Origin: Pseudomonadota bacterium
GTDB taxonomy: Bacteria; Pseudomonadota; Alphaproteobacteria; Acetobacterales; Acetobacteraceae
Assembly (NCBI GenBank): GCA_021818505.1
Contig: JAKADX010000022.1
Span: 1 to 59,433, forward strand
Direction of reading: 5' to 3'
DNA: 59,433 bases
This document shows, piece by piece, positions 25,227 through 32,923 of this stretch (position 1 is the first letter of the stretch; each line of letters opens with the position of its first letter). The notes beneath the pieces were generated by a model. That model was not told where the DNA came from, ran no database searches, and worked only from the letters and a program-made list of their open reading frames with translations. The position numbers and the translations under genes are program-made.

Positions 25227-26227
25227 CCCCGGCGCCGCCCGCCGGCGCGCCGTGCCTGCCCGGCCTGCGCCGGCGGGGAGGCGAGGGCGCCGAGGCGCGC
25301 CACGACCGCATCCGTGTCCGGCCGCTCGCCGCGCGCGTGCGTCTCCAGCGCGCGGCGCATCGCCAGCACGTGCTCGGGCCGCGTGCCGCAGCAGCCGCCG
25401 ATCACCCGCGCCCCGGCGTCCAGCGCCAGCCGCGCATAGTCGGCCATGATCGCGGGCGTGCCGGAATAGGTGACACCCTCGGCGCCGACCTGGGGGATGC
25501 CGCAATTCGCCTTGGCGATCACCGTAGCCTCCGGCGCCGCCTCGGTCATCGCCAGCACCGAGCACACCAGGTCGGAGGCGCCGACGCCGCAGTTGCAGCC
25601 GATGCCGTGCGCATGCGGGGTGAAATCGCCCACGGCGCGGGCCAAGCCGGCCGGCCGGATGCCCATCATGGTGTTGCCGGCGGTGTCGAAGGAGGCGGTG
25701 AGCGTATAGGGCATCCCGACCCGCCCGGCGGCGGCGGCGGCGGCGCGCATCTCCTCCATCGCCGACATGGTCTCGATCCAGATCAGGTCGGCCCCGCCGG
25801 CGCGCAACCCCTCGATCTGTTCGGCGAATACGTCCACCGCCTCGTCCTCGGTCAGCGCGCCGAGCGGGGCGAACAGGTCGCCGGTGGGGCCGACCGAGCC
25901 GGCCACGATGACCCGCCGGCCGGACCGGTCGGCGACCGCGCGGGCGTGCTCGGCGGCCAGCCGGTTCAGCTCATGCACCCGCCCCTCGGCCTTGTGCAGC
26001 GCCAGCCGCCGCGCGTTGGCGCCGAAGCTGTTGGTCAGGATGATGTCGGAGCCGGCATCGACGAAGCTCTGGTGCAGCCGGCGGATGCGGTCGGGATGCT
26101 CCGCATTCCACAGCTCCGGCGCGTCGCCCGAGGTCAGGCCCATGTCGAACAGATTGGTGCCCGTGGCCCCGTCCGCCAGCAGCCACTCGCGTCCTTTGGC
26201 GCGTTCGCGCAAGAAATCGTCGATCAT
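25223..26227 (-). CDS. Homocysteine S-methyltransferase (betaine/corrinoid-dependent type)
   Basis: 334 aa, a TIM-barrel Zn-dependent methyltransferase. Motifs are LLADGATGTNLF, the first Zn ligand in GIGCNCGVGASD and the double-Cys ligand in VIGGCCGTRPEH. It makes methionine from homocysteine. In context (DUF1638 downstream, RamA-like activator divergent) it is more likely the homocysteine module of a split B12-dependent methionine synthase than a classic betaine enzyme. The corrinoid-binding and folate-binding modules are not in this window. The C-terminus is Arg/Gly-rich and beyond family length by ~25 residues. Confidence 0.85.
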   Translation of the reverse strand: MIDDFLRERAKGREWLLADGATGTNLFDMGLTSGDAPELWNAEHPDRIRRLHQSFVDAGSDIILTNSFGANARRLALHKAEGRVHELNRLAAEHARAVADRSGRRVIVAGSVGPTGDLFAPLGALTEDEAVDVFAEQIEGLRAGGADLIWIETMSAMEEMRAAAAAAGRVGMPYTLTASFDTAGNTMMGIRPAGLARAVGDFTPHAHGIGCNCGVGASDLVCSVLAMTEAAPEATVIAKANCGIPQVGAEGVTYSGTPAIMADYARLALDAGARVIGGCCGTRPEHVLAMRRALETHARGERPDTDAVVARLGALASPPAQAGQARRAGGRRRG

Positions 26228-26271
26228 GCGAAAATCCGCGGCCCTCTGCCTGCCTACACTGGCTCATTCAA

Positions 26272-26315
26272 TCTGGCTATCATATAAAGGTTTGTCTATA
26301 TGTTTTTATGAGAGC
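26272..26315. promoter_or_regulatory. AT-rich palindrome in divergent bmt / ramA promoter region
   Basis: A 106-bp divergent region in a 70% GC genome holds an AT-rich block with CATATA at 26279-26284 and its mirror TATATG about 10 bases further on, then TTTTTATG. The imperfect palindrome resembles operators of ArsR-type SAH/SAM-responsive regulators in alphaproteobacteria. It sits between two operons likely serving methionine synthesis, so co-regulation from one site is plausible. Confidence 0.4.
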
Positions 26316-26333
26316 GAGGAGCCCGGCGGACGC

Positions 26334-26642
26334 ATGGCGCAGCGCATCATCGTCTATTGGCGCGACATCCCGACCCAGGTGATCATCCGCCGGGGCCGCA
26401 CGACCGCGAAGCGCGAACTGCCGGAGCGTTTCATCCAGGCGGTCGATCGCGCCGCCATGCGCTCCGGCGCGCGCGACACCGACGCCTATCTGGCCGAATG
26501 GCGCCGCGGCGATCCCACCCCCTGCGGCGACGACCTCGACGCCGAGGCCGATGCGGCGGTCGCGGACCTGATCGCCGCCTATGACGCCGCCCGGCTCGCC
26601 GCCCTGGTGGGCGCGGGCGGGCGCGAGACGAAGGACGCCTGA
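26334..26642 (+). CDS. Virulence-factor domain protein
   Basis: 102 aa, starting MAQRIIVYWRDIPTQVIIR and containing RERFIQAVDRAAMR-like family sequence (LPERFIQAVDRAAM) and DAYLAEWRRG. It belongs to the small conserved 'virulence factor' domain family, whose name carries no proven function. The ATG of the next gene follows its stop directly. Homologues are regularly placed beside DUF1638 and RamA-like genes, so a part in corrinoid-dependent methyl transfer is the better guess. Confidence 0.78.
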   Translation: MAQRIIVYWRDIPTQVIIRRGRTTAKRELPERFIQAVDRAAMRSGARDTDAYLAEWRRGDPTPCGDDLDAEADAAVADLIAAYDAARLAALVGAGGRETKDA

Positions 26643-28697
26643 ATGGACCAGATGCCGCCGCAGGATCAGGTGCAGCCCGACGCCGCGACCGCCAGGGACG
26701 CGCTGGTGCTGTTCATGCCGAGCGGGCGGCGCGGGCGCTTCCCCGTGGGCATGCCGCTGCTCGACGCGGCGCGGCAGCTTGGCGTCTATATCGAATCCGT
26801 CTGCGGCGGGCGCGGCCTGTGCGGGCGCTGTCAGGTCGAGGTGGCCGAGGGCGCCTTCGCCAAGCACGCGATCACCAGCCGCGCCGACCATCTCGGCCCC
26901 GCGGCCGAGATCGAGGAGCCCTATCGCCGCCGCGGCATCCTGACCGCCGCGCGCCGCCTGTCCTGCTCGGCGCGCATCCAGGGCGACCTCGTCATCGACG
27001 TGCCCAGCGAGTTCGCCGTCAATCGCCAGATCGTGCGCAAGCGCGCCGAGACGCGCGCGATCGCCTCCGACCCGGCGACACGGTTGGTCACGGTCAGTGT
27101 CCCGCCGCCGGACATGGAACATCCGCTCGGCGATGCCGACCGCCTGATCGCGGCGATCGAGGCGACCGGCGAATGGCGCGGCGTCTGGATCGACCCGCCC
27201 CTGTTCGCGACGTTGCAGCGCACGCTGCGCGCCGGCAACTGGACGGTGACGGCGGCGGTGCATCAGGACATCGCGCGCCCGCAGGTCATCGCACTGTGGC
27301 CCGGCACGCAGTCCGCCGCGTTCGGTGTGGCCTTCGACATCGGCTCGACCACCATCGCCGGGCATCTGGTCGATCTGACCTCCGGCCGCGCCGTCGCCTC
27401 CGCCGGCACCACCAATCCGCAGATCCGGTTCGGCGAAGACCTGATGAGCCGGATTTCCTATCTGATGATGAACCCCGACGACCGCACCGCGCTGACCGAC
27501 GCGGTGCGCGGCGCCATCGCCACGCTCATCTCGCGCCTGTGCGCGCAGGCGGACGTGCCGGCGGAGGACGTGCTGGAGGCGGTGTTCGTCGGCAATCCGG
27601 TGATGCACCACCTGTTCCTCGGCATCGACCCGCAGGAGTTGGGGCAGGCGCCGTTCGCGCTCGCGGTCTCGGGCGCGATCCGCATGCCGGCGCGCGACTT
27701 GGGGCTGGCGATCCATCCCGGCGGGCGCGTCTATGTGCTGCCCTGCATCGCGGGACACGTCGGCGCCGACGCGGCGGCGGTCGCGCTCGCCGAGGGGCCG
27801 CAGCACCATGAGGAGATCACGCTCGTCGTCGATGTCGGCACCAACGCGGAAATCCTGCTCGGCAACCGCGACCGCGTGCTGGCGGCCAGCTCCCCCACCG
27901 GCCCGGCCTTCGAGGGTGCGCAGATCACCGCCGGCCAGCGCGCCGCCCCTGGTGCCATCGAGCGCGTGCGCATCGACCCGGTGACGCTGGAGCCGCGCAT
28001 CAAGGTGATCGGCGTCGATGCCTGGTCGGACGAAGCCGGCTTCGACGAAGGCGTGGAGAGCGTCGGCGTCACCGGCATCTGCGGCTCGGGAATCATCGAG
28101 GCAGTAGCTGAGATGTTCCTCGCCGGCATCGTCGGCGCCGACGGCCTGATCGACGGCGATCTGGCATCCCGCTCCCCGCGCATCGTCAGCGACGGGCGCG
28201 TCGCGTCATACCGGCTGTGGGATGGTGCGGTGTCGATCGCGGTGACGCAGACCGACATCCGCGCGATCCAGTTGGCCAAGGGCGCATTATACGCCGGCGC
28301 CAGACTGCTCATGGACCGCCTCGGCGTCGATCATGTCGAGCGCATCAAACTCGCCGGCGCCTTCGGCAGCTACATCGACCCGAAATACGCCATGGTGCTC
28401 GGCCTGATCCCCGATTGCCGCCTCGATCGCGTCAGCGCCATCGGCAATGCCGCCGGCACCGGCGCCCGCATGGCCCTGGTCAACCGCGAACACCGCGCCG
28501 AGGTCGAGGCGCTGGTGCGCCGCATCGAGAAGATCGAGACGGCGCTGGAGACGCGATTCCAGGAGCATTTCGTCCACGCCATGGCCCTGCCGAACGGCCG
28601 CGATGCGTTCCCGCATCTGGCCGCGGCGGTGGCGCTGCCGAAGCCCAAGGAAGGCGGCGAAGGACGGCGGCGCGGGGGCAGACGGCGAGGGGCGTAG
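26643..28697 (+). CDS. RamA-like corrinoid reductive activator (2Fe-2S plus ASKHA/DUF4445)
   Basis: 684 aa. The N-terminal ferredoxin-like domain has Cys54, Cys60, Cys63 and Cys108 (ESVCGGRGLCGRC and RRLSCSAR) for a [2Fe-2S] cluster. The rest is the DUF4445/ASKHA ATPase, with the phosphate loop FDIGSTTIAGHL, a second DVGTNAEI, and GICGSGIIEAVAE. Such proteins use ATP to reduce Co(II) corrinoid to active Co(I) in methyltransferases. It begins directly at the stop of the virulence-factor gene. The C-terminal ~25 residues are Gly/Arg-rich. Its client could be the homocysteine methyltransferase system opposite or the MttB-family enzyme at 38 kb. Confidence 0.9.
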   Translation: MDQMPPQDQVQPDAATARDALVLFMPSGRRGRFPVGMPLLDAARQLGVYIESVCGGRGLCGRCQVEVAEGAFAKHAITSRADHLGPAAEIEEPYRRRGILTAARRLSCSARIQGDLVIDVPSEFAVNRQIVRKRAETRAIASDPATRLVTVSVPPPDMEHPLGDADRLIAAIEATGEWRGVWIDPPLFATLQRTLRAGNWTVTAAVHQDIARPQVIALWPGTQSAAFGVAFDIGSTTIAGHLVDLTSGRAVASAGTTNPQIRFGEDLMSRISYLMMNPDDRTALTDAVRGAIATLISRLCAQADVPAEDVLEAVFVGNPVMHHLFLGIDPQELGQAPFALAVSGAIRMPARDLGLAIHPGGRVYVLPCIAGHVGADAAAVALAEGPQHHEEITLVVDVGTNAEILLGNRDRVLAASSPTGPAFEGAQITAGQRAAPGAIERVRIDPVTLEPRIKVIGVDAWSDEAGFDEGVESVGVTGICGSGIIEAVAEMFLAGIVGADGLIDGDLASRSPRIVSDGRVASYRLWDGAVSIAVTQTDIRAIQLAKGALYAGARLLMDRLGVDHVERIKLAGAFGSYIDPKYAMVLGLIPDCRLDRVSAIGNAAGTGARMALVNREHRAEVEALVRRIEKIETALETRFQEHFVHAMALPNGRDAFPHLAAAVALPKPKEGGEGRRRGGRRRGA

Positions 28698-28757
28698 GGC
28701 CGACGCCGCCCGCCAGCGTGCGGGACTCATATCGGCACGTCGCCGCCATAGCTCGTC

Positions 28758-28779
28758 ATGCCCGGCGCAGGCCGGGCAT
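28758..28779. repeat. REP-like hairpin
   Basis: ATGCCCGG, a 6-nt loop and CCGGGCAT form a perfect 8-bp stem. The surrounding GTCATGCCCGG...CCGGGCATCCA pattern is a common dispersed intergenic repeat of alphaproteobacteria. Confidence 0.6.
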
Positions 28780-28946
28780 CCACACCCGCCCTGCTCCGCT
28801 GGCGGCGTGTGGTGCGCGCGGATGGCCGGGACAACCTCGGCCATGACCCAATGCGAATGGACGAGGAAACGCGTCACCGCATCGGCTCGCGGATATCAGT
28901 CGGTTTGCCATCCAGAGCCTGACGACGCATTTCGTTCCGCCGGCCG

Positions 28947-29054
28947 CACCCTCACCCCGGCCCTCTCCCGCAAAGCGGGAGAGGGAGAATTGCGCCGACG
29001 TCCTTTCCCTCTCCCGCCTTGCGGGAGAGGGTGGCGCGAACCGCCGGGTGAGGG
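28947..29054. repeat. CCCTCACCCCGGCCCTCTCCC dispersed repeat, unit 1
   Basis: Two consecutive stem-loops: CTCTCCCGC-AAA-GCGGGAGAG and CTCTCCCGC-CTT-GCGGGAGAG, framed by CACCCTCACCCC and GGGTGAGGG. A second, decayed copy is at 30103-30236 and a third fragment at 30503-30556. The type is widespread in intergenic DNA of high-GC proteobacteria. Confidence 0.75.
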
Positions 29055-29140
29055 ACGGCCACGGGCGCCGACATCGCGGACGTGTCCCCTACGTCGCGCC
29101 TGAACATCCACTCCTTCCGGCAGGTTGCGCCGGCCGATGA

Positions 29141-29449
29141 TCACGCCGCGCTACGGATCGGCGTCGCGCGTGCGATCCGCTCGCGCTCGCGGGGATTGTT
29201 CATCGCTTCCCACAAATCGCTGCGCCGCTGCACATTCAGCCAGAAATCGGGGCTATTGCCGAACACGCGCGCGAGGATGAGCGCCGTCGCCGCCGTCACG
29301 GTCCGCCGGTTGTTGCACAGCTCGTTGACATGCTTGCGCTGAACGCCCATCGCCTCGGCCAACGCTGCCTGCGTCAAACCCATCGGCTGCATGAACTCCT
29401 CGACCAGAATCTCGCCGACCGTGGCCGGCTTGCGCTGCGTCGTCAGCAT
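29141..29449 (-). CDS. higA: HigA-type antitoxin (XRE helix-turn-helix)
   Basis: 102 aa. The HTH is GLTQAALAEAMGVQRKHVNELCNNRRTVTAATAL, of which the recognition part VQRKHVNELCNNRR is typical of HigA; FGNSPDFWLNVQRRSDLW closes the family domain. It neutralises HigB and represses the operon. It lies directly downstream of higB. ATG 29449 follows AGGCG; an upstream in-frame ATG at 29461 would overlap the higB stop by 4 bp and is a fair alternative. Confidence 0.9.
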   Translation of the reverse strand: MLTTQRKPATVGEILVEEFMQPMGLTQAALAEAMGVQRKHVNELCNNRRTVTAATALILARVFGNSPDFWLNVQRRSDLWEAMNNPRERERIARATPIRSAA

Positions 29450-29457
29450 GGTTCGCC

Positions 29458-29754
29458 TCATCTGTAGCTGTGGTCGTCGAGATAGACGCCTTCCGCCTCG
29501 CCGCTTCTGCCGTCCCAACGGAACACCAGCCGCCATTGGCTGTTGACCCGGATCGAATGGAACCCGACTAGATTGCCGCGCAGCTTCTCGAAGTGATTGC
29601 TGGGCGGCACCCGCAAGTCCTGATCGGTCGTCGCGTCGTCGAGCATCTGAAGCTTGCGGAAGAGCCGGCTTTCGAGGTCGGAGGGGATGTGCCGCGACCG
29701 CGTGTCCGCGACGAAGAAGGCCCGCAGCCAATCGTCCCGAAAGCTCACGATCAC
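29458..29754 (-). CDS. higB: HigB-type toxin (RelE superfamily)
   Basis: 98 aa, beginning MIVSFRDDWLRAFFV with the family segments LRVPPSNHFEKLRGNLVG and SIRVNSQWRLVFRW. HigB toxins are ribosome-dependent mRNA endonucleases. The start is GTG at 29754 with GGAG about 8 nt upstream. The order toxin-then-antitoxin is standard for higBA. The module lies inside the repeat-rich accessory pocket. Confidence 0.9.
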   Translation of the reverse strand: MIVSFRDDWLRAFFVADTRSRHIPSDLESRLFRKLQMLDDATTDQDLRVPPSNHFEKLRGNLVGFHSIRVNSQWRLVFRWDGRSGEAEGVYLDDHSYR

Positions 29755-29778
29755 GCGGCAGCTCCGTCTTTGTGTCTA

Positions 29779-29797
29779 TGTACCACCCTTCGGTACA
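29779..29797. promoter_or_regulatory. Inverted repeat upstream of higB, probable HigA operator
   Basis: TGTACC, a 7-nt spacer and GGTACA form a perfect 6-bp inverted repeat 25 bases before the higB start. Autoregulated higBA operons carry such sites over their promoters. Confidence 0.5.
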
Positions 29798-29907
29798 AAC
29801 CTCAATGGCGGAAACCTGCATCGCGGCGGCTGGCGCCCGGATCATTGACATCATGGAGCTTTCGGCTCGAAGCGCCAGCGGGAGGCATTCTGCGGGAGTC
29901 CAGGGCC

Positions 29908-30049
29908 GTAGGGCGGGTGCAACCCGCCGACACAAGCCGCCCGCGGCACCGTCGATGCCGCCTCCGCGATCCGGGTTTGCCACCGCCATGGCTCATCACC
30001 CAACCCTCCGCGGGCCGAATGTTGCGTCGGCGGGTTGCACCCGCCCTAC
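29908..30049. repeat. MITE-like 142-bp element, copy A
   Basis: Bounded by perfect 24-bp terminal inverted repeats at 29908-29931 and 30026-30049, which start GTAGGGCGGGTGCAACCC. A second copy of the same length and orientation is at 31898-32039. Similarity continues about 25 bases past the right end (GGCGTCCGGGCTACG). There is no coding capacity. No clear target-site duplication was seen. Confidence 0.75.
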
Positions 30050-30102
30050 GATGTTTTGGCGTCCGGGCTACGCTGGCTGACGGCTCGTTTCGTTCCGCTG
30101 GC

Positions 30103-30236
30103 AGCACCCTCACCCCGGCCCTCTCCCGCAGAGCGGGAGAGGGAGTGTTGCGCCGCCGTCCTTTCCCTCTCCCTCACCCGCTTGCGGGGTTGGGCTGCGA
30201 AGCAGACCAACGGGTCGCGAAGCGCCGGGCGAGGGC
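30103..30236. repeat. CCCTCACCCCGGCCCTCTCCC dispersed repeat, unit 2
   Basis: The first hairpin CTCTCCCGC-AGA-GCGGGAGAG is intact, the second is interrupted (CTCCCTCACCCGCTTGCGGGG). Similarity to unit 1 begins upstream at TTTCGTTCCGC. Confidence 0.7.
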
Positions 30237-30286
30237 TGGTCATGAGCGCCACATCGCGGCTGCGCATCCTGCGCCGCGCCTGAACC

Positions 30287-30403
30287 CCCGCCCTCAATCG
30301 CCGCCAGCACATCCGGCGGCAGCGTGTCGAAGTCGGGTGCCATGCGAAGCCGCCCGCGCAGCGCGCCGGGTTGCCGACGTGCCCGTGCCGGTTCGTCCAA
30401 GTC
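30287..30403 (-). pseudogene. Remnant of a Phd/prevent-host-death-type antitoxin C-terminus
   Basis: On the minus strand the frame reads GALRGRLRMAPDFDTLPPDV then LAAIEGG, closely resembling the usual C-terminal end of Phd-type antitoxins (Lys/Arg-Gly-Leu...Asp-Phe-Asp-x-Leu-Pro-x-Asp-Val-Leu). No start, N-terminal DNA-binding part or partner PIN toxin is present, and the usual stop after the Gly-rich end is missing. Probably a fossil of a second toxin-antitoxin locus. Recognition is by pattern only. Confidence 0.4.
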
Positions 30404-30502
30404 CTGCCCCGATGCGTGCATCATTTGCGCACACGAATGGCGCCGACCCTCCCGCGAGGTCAAACCGTTGCCGGCTGCTCGCCTCGGCACTACCCGGCCC
30501 AA

Positions 30503-30556
30503 GCGGGAGAGGGAGAAGTGAGGTCAAGGCTTCTCCGCCTCTCCCGCTTGCGAGGG
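30503..30556. repeat. CCCTCTCCCGC repeat fragment, unit 3
   Basis: AAGCGGGAGAGGGAGAAG and, about 20 bases on, CGCCTCTCCCGCTTGCGAG: the outer arms of the same dispersed repeat, inverted relative to each other and decayed. Confidence 0.55.
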
Positions 30557-30628
30557 CGACTATACACCTCGTGACACCAGCGGTTCGTTGCACCATATCG
30601 GTGTCCGTTACGCACGGAGTCGCATCCG

Positions 30629-30835
30629 ATGAGCGGCAAGTTGACCCGGCAGATGACGGTTCCCGAGTTCGAGGCGCTGTTCCCCGGATTCCGGTCGCTG
30701 CTTAATCGTGGCATCATCGGCAGCTTCCACAAGGTCTGCGCCAAATACCTGCGGCTCGACGTGGCCGCGTTCACGTGGCGTTACAACAACCGGAGCAGCC
30801 CGGACATCTTCGGTGCAGCCGTAGCACGGTGCTGA
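30629..30835 (+). pseudogene. IS1595-family transposase remnant with internal deletion
   Basis: 68 codons. The first ~20 residues (MSGKLTRQMTVPEFEALFP) are N-terminus-like and are joined to the end of the ISXO2-like domain: GSFHKVCAKYLRLDVAAFTW, then RYNNRSSPDIFGAAV. The catalytic middle is gone, so it is a deletion derivative of a ~200-320 aa transposase and cannot be active by itself. It indicates past IS activity in this pocket. Confidence 0.75.
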
Positions 30836-30866
30836 GACGCCAGAAGAACCGTAGGAGGCGGACTCA

Positions 30867-31889
30867 GTGGACTGGAAAGCGTTCATCGTAGCGATATGCG
30901 CCTTGACGTTGTGGGGAGCCACAATTGCTTACTCATCGCGCCAAGAACGCCATGATAAGGACGGAAATCCCGATAGCCAAAAGGAAACGATCAGCCCTGT
31001 GCGCAATGACGGGCGGATAACGTCCACCTCGGGGCCAATGAATGCCGCAAAAGAGACCAACCCCAGCGATGAACGCGCCGAACATCTCCGTCAGATAACG
31101 AGGCAAAGTAACGCTGCTGTTCGGCAAGCAAATGCGGCTTTTATAACAGCGTGGATCGCTGCTATCGCCCTCGCTGCCAGCATCGTCGCTGGCGGCGGTG
31201 TGTGGTTCACTTACCAGGAAGCGCGGCGACAAGCCGATGCGGCTGAGAAGGTTATCCCGCGTTCCTGGCTTTATGTCGAACTGCCGACTCGAGAAGACTT
31301 CCTCGAACAGTTGAAATCGGCAATCGATGTTCCCTGGCAGGGGTGTTCGCCCCCTCCCCATTTCGAGATGAATTTCCCTCCTTTTAAGTGTGTAGATCGA
31401 TTCGACAATAAAGATGGCACCAGGAGTTATGCTCTTACGCTGCAAGCGTTCATCCATAATTATGGGCAAATCCCCGCAACGGTTAAATCGGCAGAAGGGT
31501 ATTTGTTCTTTACTCCTGATCCCAACAAGAGATTCCCATCGGGGGAAATTCCATTTACCGCTGAAGGCAATTTGGAGCGCGGAATTGTCTGTGTGAAATC
31601 CTCTTCCATCGAGAACCTCAATGGCGCTATGATTGGGGCTGGTCATAAAATAGAAACGCCAGAAGGCTGGACGTTTGTGGTACGCAATCAAGTAGGGTCG
31701 CAAAACTTTGGATTCTTCGTCGTTTGGATATGGCTGATCATTAAATATAATGATCCATATGGAGTCGAGAGAGAAACTGGATATATGGTTAAAATTCACA
31801 GAGGCAACGAAATAGGGATTGTAAACCGTAGATATACTTATAATGACAATCCGAATCGCGCATGGGTACCGCGCGAATGCATGGATTAG
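30867..31889 (+). CDS. Unknown membrane protein of low GC
   Basis: 340 aa, unrecognised. An N-terminal membrane helix (about 5-22) is followed by a polar, charged stretch and a second helix (about 92-116, ITAWIAAIALAASIVAGGGV), then a short coiled segment (EARRQADAAEK) and a ~210-residue domain with a C-terminal hydrophobic strand (FGFFVVWIWLIIKY). The GTG start has AGGAGG 8 nt upstream. Base composition is far more AT-rich than the genome and codon use differs, indicating recent acquisition. It lies between the IS1595 remnant and MITE copy B. Proteins of this two-helix plus C-terminal-domain form occur in mobile and defence regions, but no function is claimed. Confidence 0.75.
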   Translation: MDWKAFIVAICALTLWGATIAYSSRQERHDKDGNPDSQKETISPVRNDGRITSTSGPMNAAKETNPSDERAEHLRQITRQSNAAVRQANAAFITAWIAAIALAASIVAGGGVWFTYQEARRQADAAEKVIPRSWLYVELPTREDFLEQLKSAIDVPWQGCSPPPHFEMNFPPFKCVDRFDNKDGTRSYALTLQAFIHNYGQIPATVKSAEGYLFFTPDPNKRFPSGEIPFTAEGNLERGIVCVKSSSIENLNGAMIGAGHKIETPEGWTFVVRNQVGSQNFGFFVVWIWLIIKYNDPYGVERETGYMVKIHRGNEIGIVNRRYTYNDNPNRAWVPRECMD

Positions 31890-31897
31890 GCGGGGCC

Positions 31898-32039
31898 GTA
31901 GGGCGGGTGCAACCCGCCGACACAAGCCGCCCGCGGCACCATCGATGCCGCCTCCGCGATTTGGGTTTGCCACCGCCGTGGCTCATCACCCGACCCTCCG
32001 CCGGCCGAACGTTCCGTCGGCGGGTTGCCCCCGCCCTGC
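31898..32039. repeat. MITE-like 142-bp element, copy B
   Basis: Same length and orientation as copy A. The left terminal repeat (31898-31921) is identical to that of copy A; the right one (32016-32039) has a few substitutions. It starts 8 bases after the stop codon of the low-GC membrane gene. Confidence 0.75.
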
Positions 32040-32089
32040 GACGTTCTGGCGTCCGGGCTACGCCGGGGCGCTTCCGGCCACGCCAAGCC

Positions 32090-32923
32090 TCAAACCGGCT
32101 TCCGCCCACTGGCGATGTGGAACTGCGCCGGTGCGGCGAAACCGTCTGGCGTCATCCACTGACCGAGGGCGGTGCGGACCTCGGCCCAGGCGGCGTCCTG
32201 CGTGGCTTGGGGCTGGTCGGCGACGATGCCGCGGACCGCGCCGAAGGCTTCCTGGATCATCGCCAAGGCGTCGTCGATCGAGGGCAGCGTGTAGGTCGCA
32301 TCGAACGTCGTGATGGTCACATCGGACAGGCCGGCGCCGGTGAACAGCCCGGCCAGCACCTCCGGGTCCGCCAGGGCGAAGAAGCCGGGGCCGGAGGCGG
32401 GGGCCGGTTTGTTGGCGTGGCGGCGCAGGATCGACGGCAGGGCGACATAGAACGGGTTGGCGGCGGGCGAGGACATGACCAGGCCGCTCAGGCGCCCGCC
32501 GGGCCGCAGCACGTCGCGCACGGCGGCGACGGCGGCCGCCGGGTCCGGCATCAGCATCAGGCCGAGGCGGCAGATCGCGGCATCGAACGGCGCCTGATCG
32601 CGCGGCAGGTCGTCGGCCGCGCAGGCAAGGGTCGCGATGTTCGCGAGCCCCGCGGCGCGGGCCTGTTCGGCGACATACGCCAGCATCACCGGAGAGATAT
32701 CGGTCGCCAGGACATGGCCCGCCGGCCCGACCCGCCGTGCCGCCGCGAGCGCCTGATCGCCCGCGCCGGTGGCGATGTCGATGACGCGGCCACCCTCGGC
32801 GACACCGGCGCGATCCAGCAACTCCTCGGTCGCCGCGGCGAGCATCCGGTTATGGACCGGTTCCCACTTCACCCAGCCCGGGGCCGTGCTGTTCCACTGC
32901 CGCAGCGCTTCATCGTTGTTCAT
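32090..32923 (-). CDS. Class I SAM-dependent methyltransferase (UbiE-like)
   Basis: 277 aa. SAM-binding motif I is VIDIATGAGDQALAAARRVG (~47-66), motif II ATDISPVMLAYV, and post-I segments CAADDLPRDQAPFDAAICRL and LRPGGRLSGLVM. It methylates a small molecule or lipid-like substrate; the C-terminal part is family-variable so the substrate stays open. GGGAGGGAG precedes ATG 32923. It follows directly after MITE copy B at the 3' side. Possible but unproven relation to arsenite or quinone methyltransferases. Confidence 0.87.
   Translation of the reverse strand: MNNDEALRQWNSTAPGWVKWEPVHNRMLAAATEELLDRAGVAEGGRVIDIATGAGDQALAAARRVGPAGHVLATDISPVMLAYVAEQARAAGLANIATLACAADDLPRDQAPFDAAICRLGLMLMPDPAAAVAAVRDVLRPGGRLSGLVMSSPAANPFYVALPSILRRHANKPAPASGPGFFALADPEVLAGLFTGAGLSDVTITTFDATYTLPSIDDALAMIQEAFGAVRGIVADQPQATQDAAWAEVRTALGQWMTPDGFAAPAQFHIASGRKPV

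Larger units (their letters stand above)
28698..29140. other. Gene-free repeat-bearing intergenic region
   Basis: 443 bases between ramA and higA without a gene. It contains the REP-like hairpin at 28758-28779 and the CCCTCTCCCGC double-hairpin unit at 28947-29054. The rest shows nothing recognisable. Confidence 0.6.
29798..30628. other. Repeat-packed region between higB and the IS1595 remnant
   Basis: No intact gene. It holds the first 142-bp MITE-like element, a decayed CCCTCTCCCGC unit, an antitoxin C-terminal remnant and a further hairpin fragment, all listed separately. The composition returns to high GC. It looks like a place of repeated insertion and decay. Confidence 0.6.

Noticed and set aside
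26228-26333. SAM or cobalamin riboswitch
   Set aside because: The region is short and lacks the conserved cores of either class; a protein operator fits better.
28947-30556. Repeated hairpins considered as a CRISPR array
   Set aside because: Only three diverged units with no regular spacing or spacers and no cas genes; they are dispersed intergenic repeats.
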